Assembly: GCA_020442225.1 (NCBI GenBank)
Contig: JAGRKR010000482.1
Location: 1-8,086, forward strand
DNA from: Hyphomicrobiaceae bacterium
Lineage (GTDB): Bacteria; Pseudomonadota; Alphaproteobacteria; Rhizobiales; Hyphomicrobiaceae
Direction: 5' to 3'
DNA length: 8,086 bases
Position 1 is the first letter of the stretch; every line of letters starts with the position of its first letter. The notes under the pieces are model-generated. The model did no database searches and was not told the DNA's origin. It saw only the letters and a list, made by a program, of their open reading frames with translations. A program made the translations under genes and the position numbers. Shown piece after piece: positions 1-7,052 of this stretch.

Positions 1-115
1 GGGCTCGCCGGGGGCCTGCAAGGACGCCTGGAATGGCATTCTGAAATGGCAGCTCGACAATCGCCATCGGCCCTGCAACCTCGTCGAGATCATGCCGCGC
101 CTCAGCGAGCGCTGA
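1..115 (+). CDS. moaB: MoaB-type molybdenum cofactor protein, C-terminal end (partial)
   Basis: Reading in the frame that starts at base 2 gives 37 codons before a TGA at 113-115. The peptide begins GSPGACKDAWNGIL and ends RPCNLVEIMPRLSER. The GSPGAC-DAW-IL block followed by a basic linker and a PCN-VEIMPRL tail is characteristic of alphaproteobacterial MoaB/MogA-family proteins. These bind molybdopterin in the cytoplasm, and the MogA branch adenylylates it before molybdenum insertion. The tail resembles MoaB more than MogA, but the N-terminal and substrate-binding parts lie outside the window. The gene converges on the next one with a gap of only 54 bases and no obvious T-tailed terminator. 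Identity rests on about 37 residues, so the family is fairly sure and the exact role less so. Confidence 0.8.
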   Translation, partial: GSPGACKDAWNGILKWQLDNRHRPCNLVEIMPRLSER

Positions 116-169
116 CGATCGGCCGCTGACGGTTTTCAGGTGGTGCGGGTGATGTCGAGCGCCGCTCGC

Positions 170-958
170 TCACTCGTGCGCGTGGAACTCGTCCTGCTCG
201 GACAGCGCCCGCTGAAGCTCAAGAAGCTCGCGGGTGGCGTTGGCGTTGTCGAAGATCGCCCGGGCGAGTTGCCCCCAGAAGACAACCGTCAGGCCCAGCA
301 CCATCGGCACGACCGCGATCACGACGGCGCCGGCAAGGCCGCCGGCGACGCCGAACAGGCCGCCTTTCATGAGGCCGCTGCCGAATTGCGTCAGGCTCGC
401 CACGGCGAGCACAGGACCAGCCCCGAACAGCAGCCAGCCGAGCGTGGAGAAGATGCCGGAAACGAGCTTGCCCGCCTTGTAGTCGTTGACGCGGCCCGGA
501 AGCGCGATCGGCCGCATGGGTGCCAGATACCGTGGCTGCGGCCCGGGACCGTGGGGGGCTTGATGCGGCGACGGCGGCATGTGGGCGTGGGGCTGCCCAG
601 GTCGGCCCTGCATCGGCACCATGCCGTCGCGGGCGGACGTTTGTGGCGGCGGTGTCAGCGGCGCCTGCGGGGCTTCGGACGGGCGGCGTGCCGACGGCGG
701 CTTCGGCGGCGGGGCGTGCCCGGCCTCGCCATTCAGGGCGCCGTTGTGGGTGCCGTTCAGGCGCGGTTGGCCTTGCGGCGGGGACCCGGGAATGAGGGCA
801 GCGACACGCGCCAGCCCTTCGCGGGCGATCTTGGCCTCCGGCGTCTGGCCATGGTGATCGGCGATGTGCTTGTAGAACTGGTAGGCGTAGTCGTACTTCT
901 TCTCCGACTCGGCCTTCCGGCCGGCCTCGAGAACCTGGGCGACCGTGAATTGCGTCAT
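170..958 (-). CDS. TPR-like, proline-rich protein with two membrane segments, function unknown
   Basis: A 262-residue protein with three parts. Residues 1-55 are helical and look like one or two tetratricopeptide-type units (EAGRKAESEKKYDYAYQFYK, then an EAK-AREGL helix). Residues 58-150 form a low-complexity linker rich in Pro, Gly, Ala and His, probably disordered. Residues about 165-188 and 200-228 are two hydrophobic membrane segments, followed by an amphipathic tail (FDNANATRELLELQRAL) that may form a coiled coil. There is no signal peptide, so the TPR part and the tail are probably both cytoplasmic. This layout suggests a membrane-anchored scaffold, but I do not recognise a named family. 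The ATG at 956-958 is preceded by an AGGGG-like ribosome site nine bases upstream. The gene stands alone, with the stop of the DUF2064 gene 164 bases upstream. Confidence 0.75.
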   Translation of the reverse strand: MTQFTVAQVLEAGRKAESEKKYDYAYQFYKHIADHHGQTPEAKIAREGLARVAALIPGSPPQGQPRLNGTHNGALNGEAGHAPPPKPPSARRPSEAPQAPLTPPPQTSARDGMVPMQGRPGQPHAHMPPSPHQAPHGPGPQPRYLAPMRPIALPGRVNDYKAGKLVSGIFSTLGWLLFGAGPVLAVASLTQFGSGLMKGGLFGVAGGLAGAVVIAVVPMVLGLTVVFWGQLARAIFDNANATRELLELQRALSEQDEFHAHE

Positions 959-1122
959 GATACAGCGCCCCTGTCGACGAATATGCTAGGAACCACTATT
1001 GCACACGTTATCGCGACTGTCTGTGGCGAGCCAGTGGTGAAGAGCCGCAAATCTGGGAAAAACCTGATCGCGCCTTGATGGCAATCGCCAGATTGATGCC
1101 GGAAATCGGCGCTCGATCCGCC
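959..1122. other. Intergenic region upstream of the TPR-like gene
   Basis: This 164-base stretch separates the stop of the DUF2064 transferase gene from the start of the TPR-like membrane protein gene, both on the minus strand. It is more AT-rich than its surroundings and presumably holds the TPR-like gene's promoter, but I cannot pick a convincing -35/-10 pair. No T-tailed hairpin terminator for the transferase gene is visible. Short reading frames crossing it lack recognisable protein features. Confidence 0.5.
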
Positions 1123-1782
1123 TTAATCGGACGCGCTATCTCGCTCATCTGAAACGTTTTCATCAGCTCGCGGCAGCAGTCGTCGTCCGGCCGTGGCGGC
1201 GACCCGTGCAAGGCTCCAGGCATCGTCGACATCATCGAGCTCGGCGGCGCTGGCGACAGGCGTGCCGCGCAGATTCTTCAACGTATCGGCGAGTGTGTGG
1301 GCGCTCGACCAGCGCACGCCGCCGAAGGGGCGCGGCGCCCGGCGCGTCCGCCTGTAGCCGACGAGATAGAAGCCACCGTCAGCCGCCGGGCCGAGCACGA
1401 CGTCGTGGCGGCCGAGCAGCCGGAACGCCTGCGCGATGTGGCGAGGCTCCAGCGCCGGGATGTCGGTGCCGACCACGATCACCGGGCCGGGCGGCTGACC
1501 CACCAGCAGGCGCTGCATGCGCGTTCCCAGGTCGCCCGCGCCCTGCGGTATGCGGACCGGCCCCGCCGGCCACGACCGACCGGCAACCGCCGTATCCGGG
1601 GAGACGGCGAGCAGCGTCTGCCAGCGGCGCGAGGCCGACAGCCGGGCCACCACCGAGCCCATGACGTGACGATAGAAGTAGGTGGCTCTGACGAGGCCGA
1701 CCTCGCGCGCCAGCCGGGTCTTGACGTTGCCCATCACGGGCAGCTTGGCCATGATGACCAGGCGACAGCGAAACGGCGCCAC
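1123..1782 (-). CDS. TIGR04282/DUF2064-family glycosyltransferase
   Basis: This is a GT-A-fold nucleotidyltransferase-like transferase of the TIGR04282 family, formerly called rSAM/selenodomain-associated transferase 1. Donor and acceptor are unknown. From the GTG at 1780-1782 it has 219 residues: an opening strand and loop CRLVIMAKLPVMGNVKTRLA (6-25), GDLGTRM (83-89), GTDIPAL (105-111, with the metal-site Asp), GPAADGGFYLVG (131-142), and a late DDVDD (183-187). All of these match the family. The start is uncertain. ATG 1752 would remove the first beta strand. ATG 1860 overlaps the upstream stop as TGATG and has a GAAGG motif five bases before it, but adds 26 atypical Pro/Gly-rich residues encoded through a strong hairpin. 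The gene lies downstream of the metallo-hydrolase gene and in the same direction, and is probably in its operon. Confidence 0.85.
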   Translation of the reverse strand: MAPFRCRLVIMAKLPVMGNVKTRLAREVGLVRATYFYRHVMGSVVARLSASRRWQTLLAVSPDTAVAGRSWPAGPVRIPQGAGDLGTRMQRLLVGQPPGPVIVVGTDIPALEPRHIAQAFRLLGRHDVVLGPAADGGFYLVGYRRTRRAPRPFGGVRWSSAHTLADTLKNLRGTPVASAAELDDVDDAWSLARVAATAGRRLLPRADENVSDERDSASD

Positions 1783-1798
1783 CCGCTTGGGTGGCGCC
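1775..1798 (-). terminator. Perfect 10-bp GC hairpin after the metallo-hydrolase gene
   Basis: GGCGCCACCC and GGGTGGCGCC form a perfect 10-bp inverted repeat around a 4-base loop. It lies 61 bases beyond the metallo-hydrolase stop. On the minus strand it is followed by GTTTCG, so there are only three Ts after the stem. It could be a weak intrinsic terminator, a transcript-stabilising hairpin, or a translational attenuator, because it overlaps the putative GTG start of the DUF2064 gene. The structure is plain in the sequence; its role is inferred. Confidence 0.5.
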
Positions 1799-1859
1799 GG
1801 CCCCACGAGACGAGGGCGAGGTGTGCAGGGCAGGGGTATCCTGCCCGCTCCGCCCAGCA

Positions 1860-2831
1860 TCAGGCCTTCATGGGCACGAACGCGTAGCCCGAGCCGTCCT
1901 TGGCCAGCGTGCCGGCGTTCGGCAAGCCGAAGTGGTAGCCCGCGACGATCGCCTTGTCGGCGACGGCCTGCTCGAACAGCTTGCGGCGGTTGCTTTCGGC
2001 AAGCTTCGGGTCGGCGTCGAAGATCGCCTGCCAGCCGGGATTGCGAACGAACAGCGCAGGGACGTTCGAGGTGTCGCCCATGATCATGAATTGCTGGCTG
2101 CCGGAACTCAGCCGGAATACGGAGTGACCGGGCGTGTGGCCATGGGCGGAGAGCATCGTCACGCCCGGCACGACCTCTTTGCCGGCCTCTGCCTGCTTCA
2201 GGTTCTTCCAGGTCGGGAAGGTGGCCTGGATGCGCTTTGCGAGGCCCTGGCGCGCGGCCGGAAGCTTGGGGATCAGCGCCGGGTCCGTCCAGAACTTGTA
2301 CTCGGCCGACGGCACGATGATCTCGGCGTTCGGGAACACCTGGGCGTTGGTGCCCTTCGCCATCAGGCCGAAGATATGGTCGGGATGGAAGTGCGAGATG
2401 AGGATCGTCTTGACGGACTTGGCATCGATGCCGGCCGCGGCCATGTGCTTCATCATCAAGCCGGCCTTCGGTCCGCCGGCCTGACCGCCCGTGCCGGAGT
2501 CGACGAGGATGACGTCGCCCTTGATCTTCAGCGCCAGGGCCGTGAAGGTGATCGGCACGAAGGCGTCCGCCAGCCCGCCCGCCTTGAGCGCCGCCTTGGT
2601 CTGGGCGACCGTGGCGTTGCGGATGAACTTGTCGTCGTGGGCCTTCTCCCAGATGCCATCGAAGAGGGAGGTCACCTCGACATCGCCGACCTTGAAGGTC
2701 ATGAAGCCCTTCGTCAGGAGATCGCTCTTCGCCTGGGCGGCGTCGATGAAGGTGACGTGCCGGTTCAGTCCGAAGAGTGCCGCAGCACCCGCGGCGGACA
2801 GGACGAGATCGCGGCGAGAGACTTTCAGCAT
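1860..2831 (-). CDS. Tat-exported MBL-fold metallo-hydrolase
   Basis: A 323-residue member of the metallo-beta-lactamase superfamily, predicted to be a periplasmic zinc hydrolase. The N-terminus SRRDLVLSAAGAAALFGLN (5-23) is a twin-arginine signal, with likely cleavage near the AAQA-K at about 34. The dinuclear metal set is complete: HFHPDH (147-152, giving His147, His149, Asp151 and His152), a second His in GHTPGH (231-236), the bridging Asp in MGD (251-253), and His300 in GYHFGLP. The layout resembles the methyl parathion hydrolase/lactonase-like branch, which hydrolyses esters, lactones or organophosphates; the substrate cannot be read from sequence. A clear AAGGAG ribosome site supports the start. 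It sits between two glycosyltransferase genes on the same strand. Export by Tat suggests its role differs from that of these presumably cytoplasmic or membrane-associated enzymes. Confidence 0.9.
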   Translation of the reverse strand: MLKVSRRDLVLSAAGAAALFGLNRHVTFIDAAQAKSDLLTKGFMTFKVGDVEVTSLFDGIWEKAHDDKFIRNATVAQTKAALKAGGLADAFVPITFTALALKIKGDVILVDSGTGGQAGGPKAGLMMKHMAAAGIDAKSVKTILISHFHPDHIFGLMAKGTNAQVFPNAEIIVPSAEYKFWTDPALIPKLPAARQGLAKRIQATFPTWKNLKQAEAGKEVVPGVTMLSAHGHTPGHSVFRLSSGSQQFMIMGDTSNVPALFVRNPGWQAIFDADPKLAESNRRKLFEQAVADKAIVAGYHFGLPNAGTLAKDGSGYAFVPMKA

Positions 2832-2838
2832 GGTACTG

Positions 2839-2844
2839 CTCCTT
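2839..2844 (-). promoter_or_regulatory. Ribosome binding site of the metallo-hydrolase gene
   Basis: AAGGAG on the minus strand lies seven bases before the ATG at 2829-2831. It is the strongest Shine-Dalgarno match in the window and fixes the start that carries the complete Tat signal. Confidence 0.8.
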
Positions 2845-2863
2845 GTCGATCTGCGATGAAATG

Positions 2864-2884
2864 GCCGGGTGACCCGGACCCGGC
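2864..2884. repeat. Overlapping inverted/direct repeat upstream of the metallo-hydrolase gene
   Basis: CCGGGT-G-ACCCGG (2865-2877) is a 13-base palindrome, directly followed by a second ACCCGG (2878-2883). The outer GCCGGGT (2864-2870) can alternatively pair with ACCCGGC (2878-2884). It lies 33-53 bases upstream of the start codon, where an operator or a 5'-leader hairpin could act. No regulator is identified, and GC-rich palindromes also occur by chance in this base composition. Confidence 0.4.
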
Positions 2885-3037
2885 TCGATCGCCGTAGCCC
2901 CGGTCCAAATCTCCGCGCAAACTACGCTACGTTGGCAAGCGCAAGAAGGGCGCCCCTCATGGCGATCACGCCTATTTGATCGGGAATAATCCGGCAATCG
3001 GATTCGTGCAGGCGCGACGTGGGCGTGCCGGTCGGCC

Positions 3038-3727
3038 TCAACCGTACAGGCGGACGATGTGCCGCGTCGGCACGCGCAGGAGGAAGAGCGCCACGCACGA
3101 CATGTTCCGCAGGGATCGCAGGAGATAGCCGTCGCGCCTGAAGCGCACCGCCGACGTCGTGGCGCGGCTGCGGAGCATGACGATGCGCTTGCGCCCGAGA
3201 CGGCGAACCATGGCGACGTCCTCCATCAGAGGCAAAGGCTGGTAGCCGCCGACGCTCTCGTAGAGCCGGCGTGGCACCAGCAGTCCCTGGTCGCCATAGG
3301 GCAGCCGCAGCAGGAGGCATCTGAGGCTGACGAGCGTCTCGAGCGCGCGCGGTGCGAAGCCGATGTCGTCGAGCGAGAACTTGAAGGCCGCCGCCGACTC
3401 CGGTCGTGCGCCGCCGTCCACGCGCTCGATGAACGCCAGCGCCTCGCTCTCCCAGCCCGCCTCGAGCACCGTATCGGCGTGCAGGAACAGCAACCACGGC
3501 TGTCGCGCCGCCTTGGCGCCGGCCGCGAGCTGCGAACCGCGGCCCTTCTGCGCCGTCACGAGCTCGGCGCCCGCCGCCTCGACGATACGCGCCGTATGGT
3601 CGCTCGAGCCGCCGTCGACGATGATGACCTCGCGCACCACCCCTTCCACGGCCGCCGGCACCAGTGCGGTGAGGGTGGCCGCCAACACGCGTTCCGCGTT
3701 GAGTGTCGGGATGACGACTGTGATCAT
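3038..3727 (-). CDS. TIGR04283-family GT2 glycosyltransferase
   Basis: A 229-residue family 2 (GT-A fold) glycosyltransferase of the TIGR04283 type, formerly rSAM/selenodomain-associated transferase 2. It has the opening VVIPTLNAE strand (4-12), nucleotide-binding VDGGSSD (37-43), the metal-binding HAD form of the DXD motif (83-85), a GDQG loop (145-148), and an LMED acidic pair that supplies the likely catalytic base (167-170). The C-terminal region is basic with one short hydrophobic stretch (about 209-219), consistent with a loosely membrane-associated enzyme. Length is typical of the family. The ATG at 3725-3727 begins directly at the first strand, so the start is sound despite a weak ribosome site. 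TIGR04282 and TIGR04283 genes commonly occur together, and the partner is two genes downstream. Substrates are unknown. Confidence 0.88.
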   Translation of the reverse strand: MITVVIPTLNAERVLAATLTALVPAAVEGVVREVIIVDGGSSDHTARIVEAAGAELVTAQKGRGSQLAAGAKAARQPWLLFLHADTVLEAGWESEALAFIERVDGGARPESAAAFKFSLDDIGFAPRALETLVSLRCLLLRLPYGDQGLLVPRRLYESVGGYQPLPLMEDVAMVRRLGRKRIVMLRSRATTSAVRFRRDGYLLRSLRNMSCVALFLLRVPTRHIVRLYG

Positions 3728-3794
3728 GGCAGCGGACTATAGCGGTCGCTCGGGTCCGCTAGAAGCCGGCAGCGGGTTTGCGCGTGCAAATTTT

Positions 3795-3809
3795 GTTCTT
3801 TCTTTGTTC
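3795..3809 (+). promoter_or_regulatory. Putative LexA (SOS) box, GTTC-N7-GTTC
   Basis: GTTC (3795-3798), seven bases (TTTCTTT), then GTTC (3806-3809): a perfect match to the direct-repeat operator recognised by LexA in many Alphaproteobacteria, unlike the palindromic CTGT-N8-ACAG of enterobacteria. It ends 56 bases before the preferred ATG of the radical SAM gene and lies 67 bases upstream of the divergent GT2 start, so it could affect either. The match is visible in the sequence; LexA binding is inferred. The local T-richness raises the odds of a chance match. Confidence 0.6.
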
Positions 3810-3852
3810 TCATCGTGCACGTAAGCTCTCGCGTGGTGGTGAGCCGACAGGT

Positions 3853-3857
3853 GGGAG
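3853..3857 (+). promoter_or_regulatory. Ribosome binding site of the radical SAM gene
   Basis: GGGAG with an eight-base spacer precedes the ATG at 3866-3868. This favours that start over the GTG at 3815, which has no such site and begins only five bases after the putative LexA box. Confidence 0.65.
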
Positions 3858-3865
3858 TGTCTGCG

Positions 3866-4981
3866 ATGCCGAGGCATGTCGTTGCGGAAGAGAGCGGCCG
3901 GCGGGGCGGCGAAAGCCGCGATGGGCGTTTGCGCGGCCGGGGCGCCCGCTCCAACCGGAGTGGGCGGTACGAGGCCCTGGTCGTCGAGGAGGCGGACGAC
4001 GGCTGGGGGCATGCCGACGAGCCCGCGAAGCTCCGGACCGAGGTGCAGCTCGAGCAGGCACGCACCATCATCACCAGGAACGACAGCCCCGACATCTCGT
4101 TCGATCAGTCGATCAACCCCTACCGCGGCTGCGAGCATGGGTGCAGCTATTGCTACGCCCGGCCCAGCCACTGCTATCTCGGCCATTCCGCCGGGCTCGA
4201 CTTCGAGAGCAAGCTCTATGCGAAGCCCGGCGCGGCGGCTCTCCTGAGGCGGGAGCTGGCGGCCCCGCGCTACGCGCCCCGCACCATCGCGCTGGGGACC
4301 AACACCGATCCCTATCAGCCGATCGAGCGGGAGCATGGCCTCACGCGACAGTTGCTCGAGGTCATGGTCGAGACGCGGCACCCGGTCGGCATCGTCACCA
4401 AGTCCGCCCTGATCCTGCGCGATCTCGACCTACTGGCGGAGCTGGCGCGGCGCGACCTCGTCAAGGTGGCGATCTCGGTGACGACGCTCGACCGGGTCAC
4501 GGCGCGCAAGATGGAGCCCCGGGCCTCGACGCCCGCCAAGCGCCTGGAGGCTATCGCGCGACTGGCGGAGGCGGGCATCCCGACCGCGGTCATGGTCGCG
4601 CCCGTGGTTCCGGCGATCAACGACAGCGAGATCGAGGCCATTCTCGGCGCAGCCAGCGATGCCGGCGCACGCGAGGCGGGCTATGTCCTGCTGCGGCTGC
4701 CGCTCGAGATCAAGGAGCTGTTCCGGGAATGGCTCGCGACGGAGTTCCCGGACCGCGCCCGGCGAGTCATCACGCTGATGCGATCGATGCACGGGGGACG
4801 CGACTACTCGGCGCAGTTCGGTGTGCGGCAGCGGGGGCGCGGCCCCTTTGCGGAGCAGATCGCCGCCCGCTTCCGGCTCGCCTTGAAGCGTTGCCGGCTG
4901 AACGAGCGGCGGCTGACGCTCAGGACCGATCTGTTCGAGCCGCCGTCCCCGGGTGGAGACCGTCAGTTGAGCCTGTTTTGA
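3866..4981 (+). CDS. PA0069-family radical SAM protein, SPL-like
   Basis: A 371-residue cytoplasmic radical SAM enzyme of the group related to spore photoproduct lyase (COG1533), best matching the PA0069 family. The cluster motif is CEHGCSYC, a CX3CX2C that binds the 4Fe-4S centre, followed by the family-typical YARPSHCYLGHSAGLDFESK block. Upstream is the conserved RGRGARSN...GRYE element. Later blocks ALGTNTDPYQPIE and VMVAPVVPAIND are further family signatures, and the QLSLF end is also typical. The reaction is not established; relatives repair UV thymine lesions, but PA0069-type proteins have no proven substrate. The ATG is chosen for its GGGAG ribosome site. A LexA-type box upstream suggests SOS induction. 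A terminator-like element follows, and rnhB begins 85 bases downstream. Confidence 0.88.
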   Translation: MPRHVVAEESGRRGGESRDGRLRGRGARSNRSGRYEALVVEEADDGWGHADEPAKLRTEVQLEQARTIITRNDSPDISFDQSINPYRGCEHGCSYCYARPSHCYLGHSAGLDFESKLYAKPGAAALLRRELAAPRYAPRTIALGTNTDPYQPIEREHGLTRQLLEVMVETRHPVGIVTKSALILRDLDLLAELARRDLVKVAISVTTLDRVTARKMEPRASTPAKRLEAIARLAEAGIPTAVMVAPVVPAINDSEIEAILGAASDAGAREAGYVLLRLPLEIKELFREWLATEFPDRARRVITLMRSMHGGRDYSAQFGVRQRGRGPFAEQIAARFRLALKRCRLNERRLTLRTDLFEPPSPGGDRQLSLF

Positions 4982-4985
4982 GACG

Positions 4986-5010
4986 TCCGCCGGCCGGCCG
5001 CGGCTTTTTT
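4986..5010 (+). terminator. Probable intrinsic terminator after the radical SAM gene
   Basis: A GC-rich, imperfectly self-complementary stretch of repeated GCCGG/CCGCGG units is directly followed by six Ts (5005-5010), five bases beyond the radical SAM stop. This is the only good T-tailed candidate in the window. If it works, rnhB has its own promoter or depends on readthrough. Confidence 0.55.
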
Positions 5011-5066
5011 CACAGCTACGTTCGAGCCGGCGCGCGTGAACCTCGCGGTCCGCGTCCGAGCGTGGC

Positions 5067-5729
5067 ATGGTCGCGGCCATGCGACGGGTTGGCAACAGGA
5101 AGGGCGGGCGGCCAGCGGCCGACGACGGGCTCGAGCGTGCTTTGGCGCTCCGGGTCGGGGGGCTCGTTGCCGGTGTCGATGAAGCGGGCCGTGGCCCTTG
5201 GGCCGGACCCGTGGTGGCCGCCGCCGTGATTCTCGATCCGGCCGCTGTGCCCATCGGCATCGCCGATTCCAAGGCGCTTACATCCGACCGCCGCGCCAAT
5301 CTCTACGACGCGATCCTGGCGAGTGCCATGGTCGGCGTCGGCATCGGCGAGGTTGAGCGTATCGACCGCGACAACATCCTCAATGCCACGATGTGGGCGA
5401 TGCGGGAGGCCATCCTGCGGCTTCCGGTCCGGCCGGTGGCCGCCCTCGTCGACGGCAATCGGCGGCCCGAGGCGCCAGTCGCGATCGAGACCGTGGTCGG
5501 CGGCGACGCGCGCTCGCTCAGCATCGCCGCGGCCTCGATCGTGGCGAAGGTGACGCGCGACCGGCTGATGCAGCAGCTCGCGCTGGCGCATCCGGGCTAT
5601 GGCTTCGAGCGACACAAGGGCTATGGCACCGCTGAGCATCGCCGCGCCCTCGATCGCCTCGGCCCCTGCCCACAGCACCGGCGCTCATTCGCACCGATCC
5701 GGCTCGTGTTGGAGCGGGCTGTGCGCTGA
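5067..5729 (+). CDS. rnhB: Ribonuclease HII
   Basis: A 220-residue type 2 RNase H. It cuts the RNA strand of RNA/DNA hybrids and removes single misincorporated ribonucleotides from DNA in the cytoplasm. The family signature VDEAGRGPWAGPVVAAAV covers 37-54 with the catalytic pair Asp38-Glu39. The third acidic residue is Asp129 in LVDGNRRP and the fourth Asp147 in GGDARS. The AAASIVAKVTRD helix (154-165) and the GYGFERHKGYGT substrate-binding block (177-188) are intact, so the enzyme should be active. ATG 5067 is used. ATG 5079, four residues in, is equally possible because neither has a clear ribosome site; the first 30 residues are not conserved core. The gene lies between the radical SAM and ccrM genes on the same strand, an order I believe recurs in Rhizobiales. 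Confidence 0.96.
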   Translation: MVAAMRRVGNRKGGRPAADDGLERALALRVGGLVAGVDEAGRGPWAGPVVAAAVILDPAAVPIGIADSKALTSDRRANLYDAILASAMVGVGIGEVERIDRDNILNATMWAMREAILRLPVRPVAALVDGNRRPEAPVAIETVVGGDARSLSIAAASIVAKVTRDRLMQQLALAHPGYGFERHKGYGTAEHRRALDRLGPCPQHRRSFAPIRLVLERAVR

Positions 5730-5730
5730 T

Positions 5731-5753
5731 GCGGACCCGCGACGGGTAGCCGC
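5731..5753 (+). terminator. Hairpin just after rnhB
   Basis: GCGGACCCG can pair with CGGGT-(AG)-CCGC around a 3-base CGA loop, giving a nine-pair stem with a two-base bulge. It starts one base after the rnhB stop. There is no T-run, so it may be a weak or factor-assisted terminator or simply protect the 3' end of the mRNA. Confidence 0.3.
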
Positions 5754-5867
5754 CTCTACAACCTCCGGGCCGACGTCATGGCGATTGATTCCGCTCCGTA
5801 GCGCCAGTTTCTTTGCGGAGGCGTCTTCATACTTTGTTCACCCTGTGGCATCACTAGATCGCAGTGG

Positions 5868-5883
5868 TGATCGATGTCGATCA
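5868..5883. repeat. Inverted repeat in the ccrM leader
   Basis: TGATCGA and TCGATCA are perfect 7-base arms separated by TG, 38-53 bases before the ccrM start. The spacing and symmetry would suit a dimeric regulator. It contains overlapping GATC and TCGA words and no GANTC, so it is not itself a CcrM target. Confidence 0.4.
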
Positions 5884-5915
5884 TCGTGGTGTCCGAGTCG
5901 TCGTTTTGTGAGTAG

Positions 5916-7052
<1,137 letters not shown>

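Larger units (their letters stand above)
2832..3037. other. Intergenic region between metallo-hydrolase and GT2 genes
   Basis: This is a 206-base gap between two minus-strand genes, long enough for a separate metallo-hydrolase promoter. It includes the repeat at 2864-2884 and a small hairpin at 2988-3004 (AATCCG/CGGATT, 6-bp stem, 5-base loop), 33 bases beyond the GT2 stop. The hairpin has no T-run and is at best a weak terminator. I saw no credible small gene here. Confidence 0.5.
3728..3865. promoter_or_regulatory. Divergent promoter region between GT2 and radical SAM genes
   Basis: The two genes run away from each other from this 138-base region, which includes an AT-rich patch (about 3786-3812) that stands out in an otherwise GC-rich window. 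It contains the LexA-type repeat described separately. On the minus strand TATAGT (3741-3736) resembles a -10 element for GT2, but it lies only eight bases before the ATG, so this is weak. No confident promoter could be assigned for the radical SAM gene. Confidence 0.5.

Noticed and set aside
140..1078. A 312-codon plus-strand open frame opposite the TPR-like gene
   Set aside because: Its composition is Arg/Gly/Ala-biased, typical of antisense frames in GC-rich DNA. The minus-strand frame shows coherent helices and membrane segments.
1791..2897. A 368-codon plus-strand open frame opposite the metallo-hydrolase
   Set aside because: It is the antisense shadow of a confidently identified gene and is dominated by Arg, Gly, Val and Asp repeats.
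2922..2957. A 12-residue reading frame on the minus strand (MRGALLALANVA)
   Set aside because: It lies between the GT2 and metallo-hydrolase genes with only a weak ribosome site and no further support. It is too short to separate from chance.
1783..2997. A 624-codon minus-strand open frame that would fuse a long N-terminal region to the DUF2064 transferase
   Set aside because: The upstream part is an out-of-frame reading of the metallo-hydrolase gene, rich in Arg and Gly with no domain signature. The hydrolase frame has the Tat signal, all metal ligands and an AAGGAG ribosome site.
3815..3865. Upstream GTG start adding 17 residues to the radical SAM protein
   Set aside because: It has no ribosome site and starts five bases after the putative LexA box, leaving no room for a normal leader; the added residues show no family conservation that I recognise.
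3778..5229. A 483-codon plus-strand open frame overlapping the radical SAM and rnhB genes
   Set aside because: It is out of frame with both real genes and rich in Arg/Gly/Pro; it would bridge a terminator-like element.
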